NCBI GenBank assembly: GCA_013812515.1
Contig: JACCTI010000294.1
Span: 1 to 13,239, forward strand
Source of the DNA: Chthoniobacterales bacterium
GTDB lineage: Bacteria; Verrucomicrobiota; Verrucomicrobiia; Chthoniobacterales; UBA10450
Reading direction: 5' to 3'
Length of the DNA: 13,239 bases
The translations under genes were made by a program, and so were the position numbers. The notes under the pieces were generated by a model that made no database searches, was not told the origin of the DNA, and saw only the letters and a program-made list of their open reading frames with translations. Below, piece by piece: positions 1-7,162 of the stretch (positions are counted from its first letter, which is position 1; each line of letters opens with the position of its first letter).

Positions 1-858
1 ACCCTTCAGGGTTGCCGCCACAATGGGCGGCGCGACGCTGTTCGAGAAGAGATACGGCCGAGAACGTTGACGCAGTAATTCAACAATCTGTTTTCGCGCG
101 CTGGTGAAGCCTCCGCTCGCCCCACCCAGCGCTTTGCCGAGCGTCCCCGTGATGATGTCGATCTTGCCCGTCACGCCGCGAAACTCGTGCGTGCCGCGTC
201 CCGTTGCACCAAGGAAACCGGTGGCGTGGGCGTCATCAATCATCGTGAGCGCGTGGTACTTTTCCGCAAGCTGCACAATGGCGCCGAGATCCGCGATCGT
301 TCCATCCATGGAGAAGCAACCATCCGTCGCGATGAGCCGGACGCGCGCGCCGCTCGCCTCCTTCAGCTTCGCCTCCAAATCCGCCATGTCGTTGTGCTTG
401 TAGCGCGCGCGTTGCGCTTTGCAGAGACGGATGCCGTCGATGATCGATGCGTGATTCAGTTCGTCGGAAATAACCGCATCCTCCGGCCCGAGCAGCGTCT
501 CGAACAAGCCGCCATTCGCATCGAACGCGCTCGGATAAAGGATGGTATCTTCGGTCCCAAGAAAATCCGTCAGCGCGGCTTCGAGTTGTTTATGAATATC
601 CTGCGTTCCGCAAATGAAGCGCACGCTCGCCATGCCAAAGCCGTGGGTATCGAGCGCTGACTTCGCGGCCGCGATCAACGCGGGATGATCGGCCAGCCCG
701 AGGTAATTATTCGCGCAGAAATTCAGGACCCGTCGGCCTTCCGCGACCTTGATGTGCGCATCCTGCGGCGTAGTGATGATCCGCTCGGTCTTGTAAAGGC
801 CTTGCTCTCTGATTTCCCCAAGCGTCCTGGTAAGCTGCTGATCGAATTCCGCGAGCAT
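1..858 (-). CDS. kbl: Glycine C-acetyltransferase (2-amino-3-ketobutyrate CoA ligase), 3' end outside window
   Basis: PLP-dependent enzyme of the alpha-oxoamine synthase family. It cleaves 2-amino-3-ketobutyrate with CoA to glycine and acetyl-CoA, the second step of threonine breakdown after Tdh. Reading the minus strand from ATG at 858 gives 286 uninterrupted codons up to base 1; known Kbl proteins are near 400 residues, so roughly 110 C-terminal residues are missing. Family-typical stretches are NFCANNYLGLADHP (about 47-59), THGFGMASVRFICGTQD (71-87), SDELNHASIIDG (131-142), IATDGCFSMDG (176-186) and DDAHATGF. TGTLGKALGGASGG (237-250) holds the PLP-binding lysine, Lys242. The start is supported because the N-terminus MLAEFDQQLT aligns without a gap to E. 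coli Kbl. No strong Shine-Dalgarno sequence is seen. The gene is divergent from the lipoprotein gene, and its pathway partner tdh lies 1.1 kb upstream on the same strand. Confidence 0.96.
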   Translation of the reverse strand, partial: MLAEFDQQLTRTLGEIREQGLYKTERIITTPQDAHIKVAEGRRVLNFCANNYLGLADHPALIAAAKSALDTHGFGMASVRFICGTQDIHKQLEAALTDFLGTEDTILYPSAFDANGGLFETLLGPEDAVISDELNHASIIDGIRLCKAQRARYKHNDMADLEAKLKEASGARVRLIATDGCFSMDGTIADLGAIVQLAEKYHALTMIDDAHATGFLGATGRGTHEFRGVTGKIDIITGTLGKALGGASGGFTSARKQIVELLRQRSRPYLFSNSVAPPIVAATLKG

Positions 859-964
859 CGCGCAAGTTCCGGCAAAGCTTACGCAATGCAAAAATCTTCC
901 CGGCGATAGCAAAAACAGTCTTGCCTGAGGTTGTGAACGACTGTTAACAAGTCACGCGATAAAG

Positions 965-1711
965 TTGAGAGCCGCGTTTTCCAAATTCGTCGCCCCGCTC
1001 ATCGCGCTCGGGAGCGCCGTCCTGCTCACCTCCTGCGGAACGACCACTCCGACGACTGAGCGCAGGCTGCCCACTTATGAAACGCCGATCGCGCGGAACG
1101 ATTTCCAACACGTCCGCACCACGGCCTACACTCACACCGAGTCGGACCACCTCCAATATACGAACCACAACGCCCTTGGTGGGCGGTTGCACGCTGCGAG
1201 CGCGCCGATCCAACGCGCGGAGTATGTCGCGCGCGCCTTGCCTGCGGACGGAAGCAGGGCTGCGGATGGCCGGCCGAGCAACTCGTCCGCCGGTTCACTG
1301 GAGACGTATCTGGCGCCGCGCAAGAAGACGGTCACGAAGTGGGTCAGAACGAAACGTGGCCGCAGGAAAGTTGTTACGGCGGAATATATTCGCCCGACCG
1401 TCGGGAGCGCGGCTGCGGATTGGTCACGCTGGCCGGCGGGCACTTACTTCCGGCTCCTCTCGACCGGACAGATCTACAAGGTGGACGATTACGGTTGGGC
1501 GCTCTCCGGACGGAACACGATCGATCTTTACATGGCGACGCGCGGCGACATGAACACGTGGGGCGTTCGCCAGGAGCCGATCCAGATGTTGAAGTGGGGT
1601 GACCGTCAGGACAGCCTTGCGCTGCTGCGATCGCGGCAACACTACAAGCATATCCGCCGTATGGTGCTGGAATTGCAGGGACAGGAAGCCGAAGCCGCGG
1701 CTCTGCAGTAG
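965..1711 (+). CDS. Putative lipoprotein with C-terminal 3D (MltA-type) domain
   Basis: 248-residue protein. The N-terminus has a short basic segment, a hydrophobic stretch and the lipobox LLTSC with Cys24, so a signal-peptidase II lipoprotein is expected. The middle is low-complexity, followed by a strongly basic segment (about 118-140). Residues about 156-215 resemble the 3D domain (named for three conserved aspartates) of MltA-like lytic transglycosylases and related wall proteins: PAGTYFRLLSTGQIYKVDD, then NTIDLYMAT, GDM and TWGVRQ. Candidate aspartates are Asp174/175, Asp187 and Asp195. The MltA barrel domain is absent, so lytic activity cannot be assumed; a peptidoglycan-associated envelope role is inference. 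The start is TTG, the only usual start codon that retains the whole signal peptide. CTG at 941 is an alternative, and neither has a good ribosome binding site. The next stop upstream in frame is at 926-928. Confidence 0.8.
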   Translation: MRAAFSKFVAPLIALGSAVLLTSCGTTTPTTERRLPTYETPIARNDFQHVRTTAYTHTESDHLQYTNHNALGGRLHAASAPIQRAEYVARALPADGSRAADGRPSNSSAGSLETYLAPRKKTVTKWVRTKRGRRKVVTAEYIRPTVGSAAADWSRWPAGTYFRLLSTGQIYKVDDYGWALSGRNTIDLYMATRGDMNTWGVRQEPIQMLKWGDRQDSLALLRSRQHYKHIRRMVLELQGQEAEAAALQ

Positions 1712-1764
1712 CACGCCTCGCTTCGCGCCGGTCCAGTGGACGGCTGTCAGTTCACCGCTTCTGC

Positions 1765-1878
1765 CTAACGAATACTCAGCGGGTCGTCCTTGTATTCACC
1801 GGGCGCAGCAATTCGCGTATAGCCGAGGATTTCGTCAAGCGCATCGCCGCGGGCTGGCGCAGGCGTGTCTCGATCCAT
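1765..1878 (-). CDS. Doubtful 37-residue ORF (hypothetical, possibly a gene remnant)
   Basis: ATG at 1878 to TAG at 1765-1767 on the minus strand gives a 37-residue acidic, soluble-looking peptide containing DALDEILGYTRIAAPGEYKD. The composition looks protein-like, unlike the arginine- and serine-rich shadow frames around it, and the frame stays open for about 18 codons before the ATG. It could therefore be the tail of a decayed gene. There is no good Shine-Dalgarno sequence and I recognise no family. It lies in the otherwise empty 1712-1938 interval between the convergent lipoprotein gene and orfA. Confidence 0.22.
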   Translation of the reverse strand: MDRDTPAPARGDALDEILGYTRIAAPGEYKDDPLSIR

Positions 1879-1938
1879 ATCTCGCTGCCAGCCGGGTAGC
1901 TGGTCGCATGCCGTGGCAAAGCGGGCTGCGCAACTTCG

Positions 1939-2154
1939 CTACGGAACAAGTGTCGCTTGTTCGAGTGATGCTATATGCAATCCCGCCATGGTGATCCCCG
2001 AGCCGTCATCAAACCAGATCACCACGCGGGAACTCTGAGGATCGATGCCGCAATGGTCTGGTGTCGGGATCGAATAACGACTCCCTCCGGTTGTCACAAT
2101 AGTGAACGGGACGAATGGCCGCCCAGTTAGCAGCTTCCTCACATCGGCGATCAT
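1939..2154 (-). CDS. Small conserved-looking protein, orfA (PFxPF...DG...HP family)
   Basis: 71-residue soluble protein starting at ATG 2154. The pattern is an N-terminal helix (ADVRKLLTGR), a PFVPF motif, a predicted beta strand (TIVTTGG), a P-D-H segment, and further strands (RVVIWFDDGSG, LHIASLEQ). The product of orfB, 5.6 kb away, shares the same architecture and spacing: R-x-L, PFRPF, IVLTNG, VDHPQF, VYDVDGSG, IIALNEL. Two independent copies with the same layout in one window are the main evidence that this is a real gene. The frame is open upstream to 2379, but that part overlaps tdh and does not match orfB, so the internal ATG is preferred. It begins 71 bp after the tdh stop on the same strand and could be cotranscribed with tdh. 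Function unknown; a small beta-rich binding domain is a guess. Confidence 0.72.
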   Translation of the reverse strand: MIADVRKLLTGRPFVPFTIVTTGGSRYSIPTPDHCGIDPQSSRVVIWFDDGSGITMAGLHIASLEQATLVP

Positions 2155-2225
2155 CGCACTCAGTATATAAAACGGGCCTGCGCATGACAAGCCGACAGAG
2201 GGAGCTGAGCTTGCGGCATAATCTT

Positions 2226-3260
2226 TCAGGCCGCGGCTTCCCAATCGAGGATGATCTTGCCCGAGTGGCCGGATTTCATCAGCTCCACGCCCTCGATGAT
2301 CTTCGTGTACGGGAAATGATGGGTGATGACCGGCGAGACATCGAGCCCGCTCTGGATCAGCGCGGTCATCTTGTACCACGTCTCGAACATCTCACGACCG
2401 TAAATACCTCTGATCGTCAGGCCATGGAACACCACGAGGTTCCAATCGATCGCGGCGCTCCCCGGCATGATCCCGAGCATCGCGATCCGGCCGCCGTTCA
2501 CCATGACGTCGAGCATGTCTGTAAAGGCTTTGGGATTGCCGGACATTTCGAGGCCAACATCGAAGCCTTCCTTCATCCCGAGGTCGTGCATCGCGTCCTG
2601 TAGTTTGGTTTCGCGCACATCGATCGCAAGCGTCGCCCCCATCTTCCGCGCCAGGTCAAGGCGATAGGGATTCACGTCGGTAATGACGACTTTCCGCGCG
2701 CCCGCCATCCGCGCGATTGGCAATGCCATGCATCCGATCGGACCGGCGCCGGTGATGAGCACATCTTCGCCGACCAGATCAAAGGAGAGCGCGGTGTGCA
2801 CCGCGTTGCCGAGTGGATCGGAACAGGAAATAACATCCAGCGAAATGTTCGGATCGCAGCGCCAGATATTGCTCGATGGCACCGACACATACTGCGCGAA
2901 ACCGCCGGGCCGATTGACGCCGATGCCTTTCGTATTCGGGCAAAGATGCCGCCGGCCCGCGAGACAATTGCGGCAATGCCCGCAGACGATGTGACCTTCG
3001 GCCGTGACCAGTTCGCCTTCCTTGAAATCAGTCACCGCGCTGCCCACCTGATCGACGACGCCAACGAATTCATGCCCGATCACCAAGGGCACCGGAATGG
3101 TCTTCTGCGCCCAGGCATCCCAGTTGTAGATGTGGACATCCGTCCCGCAGATGGAGGCTTTCTGGACGCGAATCAGAACGTCGTTCGGCCCGACTTCCGG
3201 GACCGGCACTTCCTGCAACTCCAGCCCCGGTTCGGAGCGACTTTTCACGACTGCCGGCAT
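2226..3260 (-). CDS. tdh: L-threonine 3-dehydrogenase
   Basis: Zinc-dependent medium-chain dehydrogenase that oxidises L-threonine with NAD+ to 2-amino-3-ketobutyrate, the substrate of Kbl. The 344-residue product is close to the E. coli enzyme (341) and can be aligned almost without gaps. Catalytic zinc ligands are Cys38 (SICGTDVHIYNWD), His63 and Glu64 (IGHEFVG). The structural zinc site is Cys93, Cys96, Cys99 and Cys107 (CGHCRNC...LC). The Rossmann motif is VLITGAGPIG, and family-specific stretches include GVNRPGGFA, GNAVHTALSFDLVGEDV, EGFDVGLEMSGNP and GIYGREMFETWYKM. ATG at 3260 (MPAVVKS) is chosen because it gives the same residue numbering as E. coli Tdh; the frame is open to 3308, and GTG four codons upstream is a minor alternative. 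It is divergent from cdsA. orfA follows 71 bp downstream and kbl lies beyond the lipoprotein gene. Confidence 0.97.
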   Translation of the reverse strand: MPAVVKSRSEPGLELQEVPVPEVGPNDVLIRVQKASICGTDVHIYNWDAWAQKTIPVPLVIGHEFVGVVDQVGSAVTDFKEGELVTAEGHIVCGHCRNCLAGRRHLCPNTKGIGVNRPGGFAQYVSVPSSNIWRCDPNISLDVISCSDPLGNAVHTALSFDLVGEDVLITGAGPIGCMALPIARMAGARKVVITDVNPYRLDLARKMGATLAIDVRETKLQDAMHDLGMKEGFDVGLEMSGNPKAFTDMLDVMVNGGRIAMLGIMPGSAAIDWNLVVFHGLTIRGIYGREMFETWYKMTALIQSGLDVSPVITHHFPYTKIIEGVELMKSGHSGKIILDWEAAA

Positions 3261-3317
3261 TCTTTTGCTCACGCCGATGAACCTAAGCGAGGCAGTTTCG
3301 GCACGCAAAATTGTTCA

Positions 3318-3372
3318 TGCGCGGATTACGAAAACGTGCGCGGATTCTTCCGTACACGGGCACGATTCTTCC
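3318..3372. promoter_or_regulatory. Short direct repeats in the tdh/cdsA divergent region
   Basis: The region between tdh and cdsA (3261-3431) carries TGCGCGGATT twice, at 3318-3327 and 3337-3346, 19 bp apart. GATTCTTCC also occurs twice, at 3343-3351 and 3364-3372, 21 bp apart. Spacing near two helical turns between divergent genes fits a repeated regulator site, but no known operator is recognised. A further tract at 3376-3402 (GCGAAATCTGCGTAATCTG and onward) looks like a simple recurrent spacer sequence. No confident -35/-10 pair was found. Confidence 0.35.
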
Positions 3373-3431
3373 TCGGCGAAATCTGCGTAATCTGTGGACA
3401 AATTCTGCGCCCGTTCGGATGGTGAGCCTCC

Positions 3432-4346
3432 ATGCCTAAAACGCTCGACCGCGCCGATCCAAAGCCGGTCACCGCGAAGCTGACCTTTCTTTTCCGGTTC
3501 GCGAGCACAATTGCGCTCTGGTCAATCGCGCTGCTGATCATCTTCTCGGGCTACGAGATCGCGTTCGTCGGCCTGATCGCCGCCTTTGGGCTTCTCACTC
3601 TCTGGGAGTTCTACGGCATGCTCGATCACAAGGGACTCCCGAACTTCAAGATCACCGCGATGGTTTGCGGCGCGATCATGCTGATCGGCAGCTTCTACTA
3701 TTTCTCGAAGGTAGGGCCGGCGCATTCCTACGATTTCGAGATGGCCGTGCTGCTCGGTTTTCTCCTCACCGTCTTCGCGCGGCAGATGTTCGATAGTTTA
3801 CGGGATGACGCGCCGCTGCGGACCATGGCTTACACCGTCTTCGGCCTTCTTTACGTGCTCTGGCTTTACAACTTCGTCACGAAAATCGTTTACGTGGTGC
3901 CGCGTTCGCCCAGCGGCGCCGTGACGGGCCAGTTCTACGTGCTCTACCTGATCGCGGTCACAAAATTCAGCGACATGGGCGCGTATCTCACCGGAAGCGC
4001 CATTGGCCGCCACCAAATGATCCCGCACATCAGCCCGAAGAAGACGTGGGAAGGCTTTGCCGGTGCGCTTTTGTTTTCGCTCCTGGCGAGCTGGGGTTTA
4101 TTCAAGGTGATGCCGCAACACCTCGCGGCGCTGAATTGGACCCACGCCACTGTTCTCGGCCTCCTGCTTGGATTTGCCGCCGTCATCGGTGATCTCGCGG
4201 AATCCATCGTCAAGCGTAGTACTGGCGTGAAGGATTCCGGTAACTTCCTGCCGGGAATCGGGGGTGCCCTCGATCTGATCGACAGCCTGCTTTTTACCGC
4301 GCCGCTCCTGTTCTTTTATCTGCGGCTTGTCGTGCGTGTCTCTTGA
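3432..4346 (+). CDS. cdsA: Phosphatidate cytidylyltransferase (CDP-diglyceride synthase)
   Basis: Integral inner-membrane enzyme that makes CDP-diacylglycerol from CTP and phosphatidic acid, the branch point of phospholipid synthesis. The 304-residue product has many hydrophobic segments (from about residue 20 to the C-terminus). CdsA hallmarks are SDMGAYLTGSAIGR, ISPKKTWEGFAG, and the C-terminal signature around 258-291: SIVKRSTGVKDSG, then LPGIGGALDLIDS. The usual signature reads LPGHGG with DR in place of DL, so His is replaced by Ile and the Arg after LD's Asp by Leu. The metal/substrate residues KR...KD and the later Asp are kept, so activity is likely. ATG at 3432 is preceded by GGTGAG at 3421-3426, a fair ribosome binding site. 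It is the first visible gene of the plus-strand cluster with dxr, rseP and ispG; the uppS and frr genes often upstream in other bacteria are replaced by divergent tdh. Confidence 0.95.
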   Translation: MPKTLDRADPKPVTAKLTFLFRFASTIALWSIALLIIFSGYEIAFVGLIAAFGLLTLWEFYGMLDHKGLPNFKITAMVCGAIMLIGSFYYFSKVGPAHSYDFEMAVLLGFLLTVFARQMFDSLRDDAPLRTMAYTVFGLLYVLWLYNFVTKIVYVVPRSPSGAVTGQFYVLYLIAVTKFSDMGAYLTGSAIGRHQMIPHISPKKTWEGFAGALLFSLLASWGLFKVMPQHLAALNWTHATVLGLLLGFAAVIGDLAESIVKRSTGVKDSGNFLPGIGGALDLIDSLLFTAPLLFFYLRLVVRVS

Positions 4347-4355
4347 ATGCCTCAC

Positions 4356-4431
4356 ACAAAGATCGCAAAAGGGAACGCAAGGCGTTTCACGCAGCGGCGG
4401 CTTTCCTTTTGTTAACCTTTGCACGCTTTGT
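4356..4431. repeat. Imperfect inverted repeat between cdsA and dxr
   Basis: The segment 4356-4382 (beginning ACAAAGATCGCAAAAGGG) is matched in inverted orientation by 4405-4431, with 19 of 27 positions identical and a 22-bp loop. It fills most of the 101-bp cdsA-dxr spacer. It lacks a compact GC stem followed by a T-run, so it is not called a terminator. It could be a degenerate repeat or an mRNA stem. Confidence 0.4.
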
Positions 4432-4447
4432 CTGAGGCTCTCTTGAA

Positions 4448-5674
4448 ATGAAACGCAAGCGCGTCGTCATCCTCGGAGCGACTGGTTCGATCGGCGACAG
4501 CGCGCTGAAAGTGGCGCGCGATATTCCAGAGCGGATGGAGATCGTCGGTCTCGCCGCGCATCGCAACGCAGCGAAGCTCGCGGTGCAAGCTAACGAACTG
4601 CGCCCGGAAGCGGTTTGCATCGTCGCGGCAGCGAAGCTCGACGAACTACGCGCCAACCTGCATTACACGCCGCGGATTTTTGCCGGCGAAACAGGTCTGT
4701 GCGAGATCGCCGCCCTCGCAAATGCAGAGATGGTGCTGATTGCCGTCGTTGGGACCGGCGGACTCCGGCCAGCGCTGGCCGCGATTGAAGCAGGCAAAGA
4801 TCTCGCCGTCGCGAGCAAGGAAATTCTCGTCATGGCCGGCGAAATCGTGATGAAGGCTGCGGCGGCGAGAAGCGTCCACGTTCTGCCCGTGGACAGCGAG
4901 CACAACGCGATCTTCCAATGCCTTGAAAGTGGGAGGTGCCTCAGTGCCCCGACTGCGGGTGGCACGAGTCGCGGCGCTGACGCCGCTCCCACATTGCAGG
5001 GCGCTGACGTGCGACGCCTCATTCTGACTGCTTCCGGCGGTCCCTTCCGCGAAACACCTGCGGACCAGTTCGACTCCATCACCGTAGAACAGGCGCTCAA
5101 GCACCCGACCTGGAACATGGGCCCGAAGATCACGATCGACTCCGCTACTTTGTTCAATAAAGGACTCGAGATGATCGAGGCGCGCTGGCTCTTCGATGTC
5201 GAAATGGCCCGGGTGGAAGTCATCGTCCACCCGCAGAGCATCGTGCATTCGATGGTCGAATTCGCCGACGGTTCCGTCCTCGCTCAGCTCAGCTATTCGG
5301 ACATGTGCTTCCCGATCCAATACGCGGTCACCTGGCCGGAGCGCGTCCCGAATTCCCTCGCGCCGCTCGATTTTGGAAAGCTACGCCAGCTCAACTTCGC
5401 CATCCCGCGCTACGACGACTTCCCCGCGCTTAATCTGGCACGGCGCGCGGGCGAAGCCGGCGGCACCCTGCCTGCTGTTTTGAACGCCGCTAATGAAATC
5501 GCGGTCTCAGCGTTCCTGGAAAAACGCATCACATTCCCCGCGATCTGGCGCCTCGTCGAGCAGGTCATGAATCGCCACGCCTGCGTTGCGGACGCTTCCC
5601 TCGATGCGATATTGGCCGCCGATCAATGGGCGCGGGCCGAAGCTGAAAGCTTAGCCAGGGATCAACCCAGATGA
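4448..5674 (+). CDS. dxr: 1-deoxy-D-xylulose 5-phosphate reductoisomerase
   Basis: Second enzyme of the MEP isoprenoid pathway: NADPH-dependent rearrangement and reduction of DXP to MEP. The product has 408 residues (E. coli 398). Visible features are the NADPH-binding GATGSIG (10-16), AVASKEILVMAGE, the metal-site segment VDSEHNAIFQ (Asp149, Glu151), LTASGGPFRET, HPTWNMGPKITIDSATLFNK with Asn237, Lys238 and Glu241, HPQSIVHSMVEF, and the C-terminal NAANEIAV. All catalytic residues I can check are present. Residues about 161-183, between the metal site and the conserved ASGGPF loop, are unusual: they are encoded by a palindromic repeat at 4928-4995 and are absent from compact Dxr proteins. GAGG at 4434-4437 is a rather distant ribosome binding site for ATG 4448. 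It lies 101 bp after cdsA and 84 bp before rseP, probably in one operon. Also named ispC. Confidence 0.97.
   Translation: MKRKRVVILGATGSIGDSALKVARDIPERMEIVGLAAHRNAAKLAVQANELRPEAVCIVAAAKLDELRANLHYTPRIFAGETGLCEIAALANAEMVLIAVVGTGGLRPALAAIEAGKDLAVASKEILVMAGEIVMKAAAARSVHVLPVDSEHNAIFQCLESGRCLSAPTAGGTSRGADAAPTLQGADVRRLILTASGGPFRETPADQFDSITVEQALKHPTWNMGPKITIDSATLFNKGLEMIEARWLFDVEMARVEVIVHPQSIVHSMVEFADGSVLAQLSYSDMCFPIQYAVTWPERVPNSLAPLDFGKLRQLNFAIPRYDDFPALNLARRAGEAGGTLPAVLNAANEIAVSAFLEKRITFPAIWRLVEQVMNRHACVADASLDAILAADQWARAEAESLARDQPR
4929..4992. repeat. In-frame palindromic element inside dxr
   Basis: A 64-bp segment is bounded by a perfect 7-bp inverted repeat, GTGGGAG at 4929-4935 and CTCCCAC at 4986-4992. 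Inside are a perfect 6-bp stem with a 4-base loop, GCGGCG-CTGA-CGCCGC (4971-4986), and a GTGCC/GGCAC pair (4937-4941, 4961-4965). It is read in frame as roughly residues 161-183 of Dxr, a Gly/Ala/Ser/Thr-rich stretch, with no stop. GTGGGAGCGG, the outward end of this element, recurs at 9981-9990 in the repeat-filled spacer. Confidence 0.6.
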
Positions 5675-5758
5675 AACACAGATGCTCCCAGGGACGGACC
5701 GGTTCTTCTTTTCGAGTTGTCTAAATTGGTCTCGGTCTGTGGCTAAAAAAGCTTCCGC

Positions 5759-7162
5759 ATGATTCCGCAAGCGCTTCGCGTCGCTCTCATTCTCCTCGAG
5801 GTCGTCGTTCTTTTTAATTTGCTCATCATCGTGCATGAGCTCGGCCACTTTCTGGCGGCGCGCTGGCGCGGACTTTTCATCGAAGGGTTCGGCGTCTGGT
5901 TCGGGAAGCCGCTTTGGAAAAAGACGATCAACGGCGTTCAGTATTCGTTAGGCTCGATTCCGTTTGGCGGCTTCGTGAAACTGCCGCAGCTCGCCCCGAT
6001 GGACATCATCGAAGGCAGCGCAGACGTCGATCGCGATCGGCTACCCGTCATCTCGGCGCTGGATAAAATCATCGTCGCGATTGCCGGCCCGCTCTTTAGC
6101 CTGCTCCTCGCGCTCGTTTTTGCCGCCATCGTGTGGGCGGTTGGTCATCCGGTGAACGAGTCGGACACGACAACGATAATAGGGTACGTGGAGGCCGATT
6201 CGCCCGCCGCGAAAGCCGGCCTTTTGCCCGGCGATAAGATCCTGCAAGTCGATGGCAATCCGGTGATCCGCTTCTCGGGCATGAACGACAGTGTGGTCTG
6301 GAATGTCGTGCGGAGCGAGAACCCGACCATCCCATTTAAGGTGGAGCGCGGCGGCCGCGTGCTCGATTTTACAGTCGAACCTTACAAATCGGAGACGCGG
6401 GGCTGGCGGCGCAAAAGCGTCCGGCAGGTTTTGATTCTTCCGGCACAGACGCCAATCATCGACGAGGTGCAAGCGAACACGCCGGCTGCCGCTGCTGGTT
6501 TGGAGCACGGCGACGTGGTTCTTGGCTTCAACGGCGCCCCTATCTATCATCCGGTCGCGCTCGCGGATTACATCGAAAACCACCCGACGGAGCTGCTCAC
6601 ACTACAGGTTCAACGCGGTGGGGAGCGTATCGGTGCACAAGTGCAGCCGACAATTCTCGAAGGCGAAAAGACTGCCCGGATCGGCATTCGCTGGGACAGT
6701 GCCGGCCGCACGTCCATCTCCCATCCGAATCCTGTCGAGCAGGTCTATAACAGCTTCACGAGCACGCTGAGCACGATCGGCGCAGTGGCCTCACCCAAGT
6801 CCGACGTGAAGCTCCAGCATCTCAGCGGTCCGGTTGGTATCGGGCGCATTTACTACCTGCTTTTCCAAAGCGAACGTGGCTGGCAGCTCGCCCTTTGGTT
6901 CAGCGTGATCCTGAATGTGAACCTCGCGATCCTGAACATGTTGCCAATCCCGGTGCTCGATGGTGGCCATATCGTCCTTGCGATTATCGAGTCGATCCGC
7001 CGCAAGCCCGTGAACATCCGGGTTCTGGAATTCGTGCAGACCGCCTGCGCCGTTCTAATCATCGGCTACATGGCTTACGTGAGCTTCTTCGACATCGGCG
7101 ATCTCTTCGGGCGCGATCCGGAGCGTGCGCAGCGTAAACCGAAGGCCTCGCAGGAGCCATAG
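5759..7162 (+). CDS. rseP: RIP metalloprotease (site-2 protease family, RseP-like)
   Basis: Membrane-embedded zinc protease that cuts transmembrane segments of substrates such as anti-sigma factors in envelope-stress signalling. The 467-residue product matches the family length (about 450). The first transmembrane segment holds the zinc motif HELGH (26-30), followed by AARWRGLFIEGFGVWFG and SIPFGGFVKLP. A second membrane segment lies near 108-128. Two periplasmic PDZ domains follow, about 137-210 (ADSPAAKAGLLPGDKI) and 230-300 (ANTPAAAAGLEHGDVV). The C-terminus carries NMLPIPVLDGGH with the third zinc ligand Asp401 in LDGGH (400-404), then the last membrane segment. ATG at 5759 gives a normal N-terminus directly before the zinc helix; its ribosome binding site is weak. 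It sits in the classical dxr-rseP-ispG order. The substrate here is unknown. Confidence 0.95.
   Translation: MIPQALRVALILLEVVVLFNLLIIVHELGHFLAARWRGLFIEGFGVWFGKPLWKKTINGVQYSLGSIPFGGFVKLPQLAPMDIIEGSADVDRDRLPVISALDKIIVAIAGPLFSLLLALVFAAIVWAVGHPVNESDTTTIIGYVEADSPAAKAGLLPGDKILQVDGNPVIRFSGMNDSVVWNVVRSENPTIPFKVERGGRVLDFTVEPYKSETRGWRRKSVRQVLILPAQTPIIDEVQANTPAAAAGLEHGDVVLGFNGAPIYHPVALADYIENHPTELLTLQVQRGGERIGAQVQPTILEGEKTARIGIRWDSAGRTSISHPNPVEQVYNSFTSTLSTIGAVASPKSDVKLQHLSGPVGIGRIYYLLFQSERGWQLALWFSVILNVNLAILNMLPIPVLDGGHIVLAIIESIRRKPVNIRVLEFVQTACAVLIIGYMAYVSFFDIGDLFGRDPERAQRKPKASQEP

Noticed and set aside
4356..4431. Intrinsic terminator between cdsA and dxr
   Set aside because: The stem is imperfect and AT-rich, and no T-run directly follows a GC stem; the genes appear to be in one operon.
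4646..5320. Long minus-strand open frame opposite dxr
   Set aside because: It lies fully inside dxr, which has clear family motifs; the composition is typical of an antisense shadow.
6041..6583. Minus-strand open frame opposite rseP
   Set aside because: Antisense to the PDZ region of rseP, with no recognisable motif.
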